From Rhodocyclaceae bacterium (GTDB taxonomy: Bacteria; Pseudomonadota; Gammaproteobacteria; Burkholderiales; Rhodocyclaceae), in the NCBI GenBank assembly GCA_016791115.1, contig JAEUNL010000007.1, forward strand, positions 1 through 63,937: a DNA stretch of 63,937 nucleotides, written 5' to 3'. Position numbers and translations under genes: made by a program. Numbering within the stretch: position 1 is the first letter of the stretch; every line of letters begins with the position of its first letter. This document shows, one piece after another, positions 59,539 through 63,937 of this stretch. Under the pieces are notes generated by a model, which searched no databases, was not told the origin of the DNA, and saw only the letters and a list, made by a program, of their open reading frames with translations.

Positions 59539-60396
59539 TCAGTGGAGTGCCGCGGCGAGGTTGCGCCGGTATTGCCGCACCAGATCGTGATCCGAACCGA
59601 GCAGGTCGAAGATCTGGATCATCTTGCGCCGCGCGGCGTCGTCGCCGAAGCTGCGATCGCGCCGCACCAGTTCCAGCAGATGCCCGAGCGCGGCCGCGAA
59701 GTCCTGTCGCGCCGCGAGCAGGTTCGCCAGGTCGAGCCGCGCCTGGTGGTCGTCCGCGTTGGCGGCGAGCTTCGCCTCCAGTGCGGCGGCATCGCCCGCG
59801 GCGGGCGCGCTCTCGAACAGGTGCAGGCGTGCGCGCAGCGCGCTGACGCGTGCGCCGTCGCGCGCGCGGTCGCTCATCGCGTCGAGCAACTGGTGCGCGT
59901 CGGGCAGCTTGCCGGTGTCGGCGAGCAATTCGACCAGATCGAGTTGTGCGGTTTCGTGGCGCGGATCGAGCGCCAGCGCCTCGATCAGCCGTTGCTGTGC
60001 CGCATCGTTGTCGCCGCGCGCGCGCGCCGCCTGCGCTTCGAGCCGCAGCGGCTCGGCGGCCGAGGGCACCAGACTGTCGATGAACTCGCGCACGCGGCCC
60101 TCGGGCAGCGCACCCATGAATTCGTCGACCAGCGCGCCGCCGGAAAACGCCTTGACCGCGGGAATGCTGCGCACGCCGTAGCGCATGGCGAGTTCCTGGT
60201 TCTCGTCGGAATTCACCTTGGCGAGCAGGAAGCGGCCCTCGTATTCCTCGGCGAGCTTCTCCAGGATTGGCTTGAGCGTGCGGCAGGGCGCGCACCAGGG
60301 CGCCCAGAAATCCACCAGCACCGGCACGCGGTGCGAGGCGGCAACGACCTTCTCTTCAAAATCCTCGACGCTGGCGTCGAAGGAATATGCGGACAT
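59539..60396 (-). CDS. Thioredoxin-TPR chaperedoxin (CnoX/YbbN-like)
   Basis: 285 aa. N-terminal thioredoxin fold with an intact redox site WCAPC (PVLVDFWAPWCAPCRTLKP) and cis-Pro region SIPAVKAF, followed by TPR-like helices (LARGDNDAAQQRLIEAL; DFAAALGHLLELVRRDRSFGDDAARRKMIQIFDLLG). E. coli CnoX has a degenerate SxxC site; here both Cys remain, so true thioredoxin activity is plausible. Convergent with the upstream + strand operon. Confidence 0.92.
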   Translation of the reverse strand: MSAYSFDASVEDFEEKVVAASHRVPVLVDFWAPWCAPCRTLKPILEKLAEEYEGRFLLAKVNSDENQELAMRYGVRSIPAVKAFSGGALVDEFMGALPEGRVREFIDSLVPSAAEPLRLEAQAARARGDNDAAQQRLIEALALDPRHETAQLDLVELLADTGKLPDAHQLLDAMSDRARDGARVSALRARLHLFESAPAAGDAAALEAKLAANADDHQARLDLANLLAARQDFAAALGHLLELVRRDRSFGDDAARRKMIQIFDLLGSDHDLVRQYRRNLAAALH

Positions 60397-60475
60397 GCGG
60401 TTCTCCGAATGGCTTGTGACGGACCCGGTGGAATATGCGTGCCGCGCCGCGGCAAATCAAGTGCCGGCGGGCGTA

Positions 60476-61558
60476 TCAGGCGGCGGTTTCGAAGGCGATG
60501 GCGTGGATCGGCGGCAGCGAGCCGCTCACGCACTGCCAGGTTCCGCCGCCGTCGCCGCTCGCCCACAGGTTGCCGGTGGTGCTGCCCATCAGCAGCGTGC
60601 GGCCGTCGTCCGCGACCTGCAGGCAGTGGCGGTAGATCAGGTCGTAGCAGTCGTGCTGCGGCAGGCCCTCGCGCAGCGTCTCGAAGCTGCGGCCGCCGTC
60701 GCGCGTGCGATTGACCACCAGCGCGGCCTCTACCGGCACGCGGCGCTGGTCGGAAACGGCGGGCGCGAACCACGCCGTTTCCGGCTCGCGCGGATGCACC
60801 GCCACGGCGAAGCCGAAGCTCGACTGCGGCGCATGGATGCGCGACCAGTTTTCCCCGTGGTCGGCCGAGCGCCAGATGCCGCAATGGTGCTGGCACCACA
60901 GCACGGCGGGCGACGAGGGCGCGCGCACCACGCGGTGCGGGTCTTGCGCATTGAGGTTGCCGGCCTGCTCCGGCGGCAGGTAGTCGGCCAGCATGCCGCG
61001 GCCTTCGAGCGTCCAGTTCTCGCCGCCGTCGCGCGTGCGCCACACGCCGCCGCAACTGATGCCGAGCAGCATGTGCCGCGCGTCGGTCGCGTCGAGGCAG
61101 ATCGAGTGGATGCCGGGCACGTCGTAGCCGCCGCCCATCCACTCGCGCCGTTCCGGGCGGCGCCAGAGCGATTCGACAAGTTGCCAGCTCGCGCCGCTGT
61201 CGTCCGAGCGGAACAGCCCGCCCGGCAGCGTGCCCGCCCACAGCCGGCTGCCCTGGCCGGCGAGCGACCACACCTGCACCAGCTTCCACGGCACGTCGCC
61301 GTCGACGTCCTTCGGCTGCTCGGGGTAGGCCGGCGCGGCGACTTCGCGCCAGGCTTCGCCGCCGTCGTCCGAGGCATGCAGCTTGACGCCGAAATGGCCG
61401 AGATTGAGCGCGGCGATCATCGGCCGCGCGGCCGTGCCGGGCAGCATGATACTCACCGGTTCACCGAGGAAATGCGCGCGCGCCAGCCGCCATCCGGCCG
61501 CGTCGCGGCGCAATTCGAACAGACCCTTGCGGGTGGCGATCCATGCGCGATCCGACAT
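60476..61558 (-). CDS. BNR/Asp-box beta-propeller protein (sialidase-like fold)
   Basis: 360 aa without a signal peptide. Repeated Asp-box motifs S-x-D-x-G-x-x-W: SDDGGEAWREV, SDDSGASWQLV, TRDGGENWTLE, SADHGENWSRI, TRDGGRSFETL, SGDGGGTWQCV. Beginning MSDRAWIATRKGLFELRRD is typical of the exo-alpha-sialidase-annotated propellers found beside MoaD genes. Enzymatic residues of true sialidases are not evident. Three bases after the MoaD-like gene, same strand. Confidence 0.85.
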   Translation of the reverse strand: MSDRAWIATRKGLFELRRDAAGWRLARAHFLGEPVSIMLPGTAARPMIAALNLGHFGVKLHASDDGGEAWREVAAPAYPEQPKDVDGDVPWKLVQVWSLAGQGSRLWAGTLPGGLFRSDDSGASWQLVESLWRRPERREWMGGGYDVPGIHSICLDATDARHMLLGISCGGVWRTRDGGENWTLEGRGMLADYLPPEQAGNLNAQDPHRVVRAPSSPAVLWCQHHCGIWRSADHGENWSRIHAPQSSFGFAVAVHPREPETAWFAPAVSDQRRVPVEAALVVNRTRDGGRSFETLREGLPQHDCYDLIYRHCLQVADDGRTLLMGSTTGNLWASGDGGGTWQCVSGSLPPIHAIAFETAA

Positions 61559-61561
61559 CGT

Positions 61562-61831
61562 TCAACCTCCGGTCAGGGCCTGCATCACGTAGATCTCGCT
61601 CTCCGCCCCCAGCGGCTCGGCGAGGCATGCGCGGTCGCGCAGCCGGCGGCCGTCGATGAAGATGCTCACATGCCGCCGCACATGGCCTTGCTCGTCGAGC
61701 ACATAACCGCGCAACTGCGGATTGGCGGCGAACGCCGCGTCGAGCGCGCCCTGCAGTGTGGTCGCGGGCGTGTCGACCTCGGGTGTGACGGTGAAGCGGC
61801 GCAGTTGCTGCGTGAACAGGATGCGGGGCAT
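61562..61831 (-). CDS. MoaD/ThiS-family ubiquitin-like sulfur carrier protein
   Basis: 89 aa beta-grasp fold: RILFTQQLRRFT at the N-terminus, LQGALDAAFAANPQLRGYVLDEQGHVRRHVSIFIDG, and LGAESEIYVMQALTGG, ending in the diglycine needed for activation. Start MPRILFTQ at 61831. No E1-like or molybdopterin gene is nearby; paired only with the propeller gene. Confidence 0.85.
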   Translation of the reverse strand: MPRILFTQQLRRFTVTPEVDTPATTLQGALDAAFAANPQLRGYVLDEQGHVRRHVSIFIDGRRLRDRACLAEPLGAESEIYVMQALTGG

Positions 61832-61946
61832 CCGGCAATGATGCGGCCAAATCGTCTCAAGCATAACCCTCGCGACCCGAGGGTTTTCCCGCAATCGCAG
61901 CGGATTTGCAGCGGCAAATCGCAAACGAACGGCTAAATTGGAAGCA

Positions 61947-62477
61947 ATGGAGCGTCGTGTCTTCGTGGCGGCGCTGGAGCATGGCATGGACACGGATCTG
62001 GACGACAAGGGCTGGCAAGCCCGATTCGAGATCGGCAACGACTACATCGACGCGCAGCACGGCATGTTGCTGACCCTCATCGGAAAGCTATCGCGGGCCA
62101 TCGAAACGAACGTTTCGGCGGATCGGCTGCGCCGGCTGCTGCAGGAGATCAAGAAATACGCCGAGTTCCACTTCCTCAGCGAAGAGAATTTCATGCGCGA
62201 TATCGCGTTCGACGAGCTTGCTGCCCACGAGAAATCCCATTCGTACCTGCTCAGCGAACTGTCGCTGCGCATCGCGCGGGTGCGAAGCGACAAGGCCGAA
62301 GTGACGGCGGTCCTGGAATTTCTGTGGCACTGGCTGACCGAGCATATCGCGCAGGAGGACATGCGTTTCGCCGACCAGGCCCGCTTGCATGCACAGGCCA
62401 ACCCCACGGACGACGGCGCGGGCGGCGGTGGAGCAGGGGGCGGCCGGTTGCGTGGAAAGATCATCCGGCGGGGATGA
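61947..62477 (+). CDS. Hemerythrin-like metal-binding protein
   Basis: 176 aa. Hemerythrin motif: FEIGNDYIDAQHGMLLTLIGKL (first His), YAEFHFLSEENFMRDI (HFxxEE), AAHEKSHSYLL, and HWLTEHIAQEDMRFADQ (H...D). Non-heme diiron oxygen/NO-sensing or storage protein. A Gly-rich basic tail follows. An in-frame TTG at 61938 is an alternative start; ATG 61947 was preferred. Confidence 0.87.
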   Translation: MERRVFVAALEHGMDTDLDDKGWQARFEIGNDYIDAQHGMLLTLIGKLSRAIETNVSADRLRRLLQEIKKYAEFHFLSEENFMRDIAFDELAAHEKSHSYLLSELSLRIARVRSDKAEVTAVLEFLWHWLTEHIAQEDMRFADQARLHAQANPTDDGAGGGGAGGGRLRGKIIRRG

Positions 62478-63261
62478 GGGGCGGGCAGGCGCTCGGGCGG
62501 GGTGGCGAATAGGGGCCCGTTGGCGATGGGTTGAGCGGCGGCGGGGCATTGGCGGCCGCGCCGGTTTCGCCCGGCAGGCGAGTCACTTCTCTTGCTCGCC
62601 AAGAGAAGTAACCAAGAGAAGGCGACCCGCGCATCTACCCAAACCCGGCCGCCTTGCGCTTCGCGCAAGGTGCCCTGCGCTGCTCGATCTGTCGGGCGGC
62701 TGCGCAACTCGTCCCGCTACGCGGGACTCAGACAGTGCTCGCCGACGTCCCCCGACATCTCTGCGCTGCTTGGCGGCTCGCACGGGAATGGGTGGTGCAC
62801 GTCGCGTCTTCCGTTGAATGTGTCAGTTTCCGCAGAATCGCTGCTCTGCGGCCCGCATGGATAGGCGCTCTGCAGGCTGGCATGTTCGATAGGCGCATCG
62901 GGCGGCGCTTTCAGGGCGTGCCGGCCTGGGACCGCCATTCCATGCACGTTCTGGCGACGCATGAATTGGGCGGCGATGGGAGGAAACGACAGCAAATCGA
63001 CTTGCGGCGACTCCCGCGATCCTGCCGCAAGCATTCAGCAAACGGAAGCGGCAATACGCTCAGCCGATGGCGGACGCCGATATCGATTGCGCATTTTGCG
63101 ACGCCTTTGGCATCATACGTACTTGCCTTTTAGGTTCTCCTAAATTCAACCAACTGCTTCAGGCGATGAGAAATTGCACTCCTATCTGTCGTGTTATCCA
63201 TAGCGGTGACGGAAAGTCTTCCGACAGTTTTAGGCGCCACATTTCACGTTAGTCATCACCA
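62478..63261. other. 784-base region without a convincing gene
   Basis: High-GC then AT-richer sequence. Frames present translate to Arg/Cys-rich strings typical of non-coding DNA. Contains the inverted and direct repeats at 62585-62621. GC drops noticeably after about 63100, consistent with a junction to acquired DNA. Confidence 0.5.
62585..62621. repeat. Perfect inverted repeat plus direct repeat
   Basis: ACTTCTCTTG (62585-62594), 5-base loop, CAAGAGAAGT (62600-62609); then CAAGAGAAG repeats again at 62613-62621. Similar 'CTTGC...CAAGAGAAGTAACCAAGAGAAGG' sequences recur as dispersed repeats in many proteobacterial genomes, from memory, not checked. Confidence 0.6.
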
Positions 63262-63937
63262 ATGCACGCCTTTGAGGAAATTGCACGACCAGTGATATTG
63301 GAGCACTCGGACGAAGCTTTCCCTTATTGGGGGAAAGGCTCGTCTATGCTGCTCGCGAATTCGGAGCACTACTTTTGGCTAACTGCTTCGCACGTACTTA
63401 AGAACTTGGGCGCCGCAGTTGAGGACTTGAGAATCTTCACGTCGGATGACTCACGCGTTTCCCTACCGTTTAATGAAAAGTACGCGATCAAAGGGGCAGG
63501 TGAGGATGAGGACCATCGCGACATCCTCGCTCTTCGTATTGACCTCACTGAGTTCGCGGCATTTGGAGATGCACCGCTGACCGCTCAGGATGCTGATGTA
63601 GGTTTATTGCCGGTCGAAGATCTCGACGCTGGCGTTGTGCTTTGGATCATTGGGTACCCGGCAGAGCGAAATGCAATTGACTATGATCAGGCGCGAATAA
63701 AAAGCTCGCGCGCCGTCATACGGGCGATCTACCAAGGTGTCAGTGTCTCCGAGCATTGTCATGTGGCAAGAATCAACAGTTCTATCCGTTTGCAGTCCTA
63801 TGACGGTCTCAGCGGAAGTCCTATCTTTTACCTTCAGTCAGCCACGCGCAACGGTCAGGAATACTTTTTTCCACGCGTGGTTGGAATGCTGCTTCGCGGA
63901 ACAGCATCCAGCGAAATCGTCCATTTCGTAAGCGCCA
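63262..63937 (+). CDS. Trypsin-like serine protease domain protein (3' truncated by window)
   Basis: 225 residues and still open at the window end. Catalytic triad visible: H44 (WLTASHVL), D87 (EDHRDILALRID) and S184 in G182-L-S-G-S-P (the GxSGxP nucleophile motif). Strand pattern fits the chymotrypsin fold (Trypsin_2 class). No signal peptide, suggesting a cytoplasmic protease. Base composition is lower in GC than neighbours, so probably horizontally acquired. The C-terminal part, which would reveal any fused domains, is missing. Confidence 0.75.
   Translation, partial: MHAFEEIARPVILEHSDEAFPYWGKGSSMLLANSEHYFWLTASHVLKNLGAAVEDLRIFTSDDSRVSLPFNEKYAIKGAGEDEDHRDILALRIDLTEFAAFGDAPLTAQDADVGLLPVEDLDAGVVLWIIGYPAERNAIDYDQARIKSSRAVIRAIYQGVSVSEHCHVARINSSIRLQSYDGLSGSPIFYLQSATRNGQEYFFPRVVGMLLRGTASSEIVHFVSA

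Noticed and set aside
63067..63252. 61-residue Cys-containing frame before the protease gene
   Set aside because: No ribosome site, no recognisable domain, and it crosses the composition change; treated as chance.

Overview
The window is GC-rich chromosomal DNA, almost certainly from a betaproteobacterium. The basis is the syntenic block rodZ-ispG-hisS-yfgM/bamB-der-hfq-hflX-hflK-hflC-(DUF2065)-hisZ-purA, the presence of hisZ, and rnr-rlmB after a tRNA-Leu. A Rhodocyclales-like host fits best, but that is inference from gene order only.

Layout. 1-16.1 kb: housekeeping genes on the + strand (RodZ tail, isoprenoid synthesis, histidyl-tRNA synthetase, outer-membrane assembly lipoprotein BamB and partner, GTPases Der and HflX, Hfq, the HflK/HflC complex, HisZ, PurA), then tRNA-Leu(CAG) on the minus strand and rnr-rlmB. 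16.1-23 kb: a tightly coupled accessory operon encoding a GNAT/autoinducer-synthase-like 'thermostable hemolysin' family protein, an acyl-adenylating enzyme, a TenA/heme-oxygenase-like diiron oxidase, a short-chain dehydrogenase and a TPR lipoprotein-sized exported protein. It is followed by a QseB/PmrA-like response regulator and a QseC-like kinase. A TTAA-N7-TTAA box of the type bound by that regulator class lies 41 bases before the first gene, so cluster and sensor probably form one regulated pathway making a small acyl-derived molecule. 23-25.5 kb: a Ser/Thr kinase-HDOD-GAF fusion.

25.6-38.1 kb: a 12.4-kb integrative element inserted in the 3' end of tRNA-Val(CAC), bounded by perfect 50-bp direct repeats. 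It carries a tyrosine integrase, a strongly structured putative leader RNA upstream of an AlpA-type regulator, a Toprim/DUF3987 replication protein, small conserved-looking genes, a 1513-aa SF1 helicase with a C-terminal Vsr/MTES_1575-like nuclease (a likely anti-phage gene), and a LexA-box-controlled pair of a secreted thermonuclease-like protein and an HMCES/YedK-type SRAP protein.

38.2-62.5 kb: core genes resume: gltX, a drug/metabolite transporter, a glycine-zipper membrane protein, mnmC, lysS, prfB (with its programmed +1 frameshift), recJ, an rpfE-like gene, lolC/E-lolD, a K+ channel interrupted by an in-frame stop, an ABC exporter, comEC, a hydrolase, a CnoX-like thioredoxin, a beta-propeller/MoaD pair and a hemerythrin. 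62.5-63.9 kb: about 780 bases with no convincing gene but with repeats, then a lower-GC trypsin-like protease gene that runs off the window.
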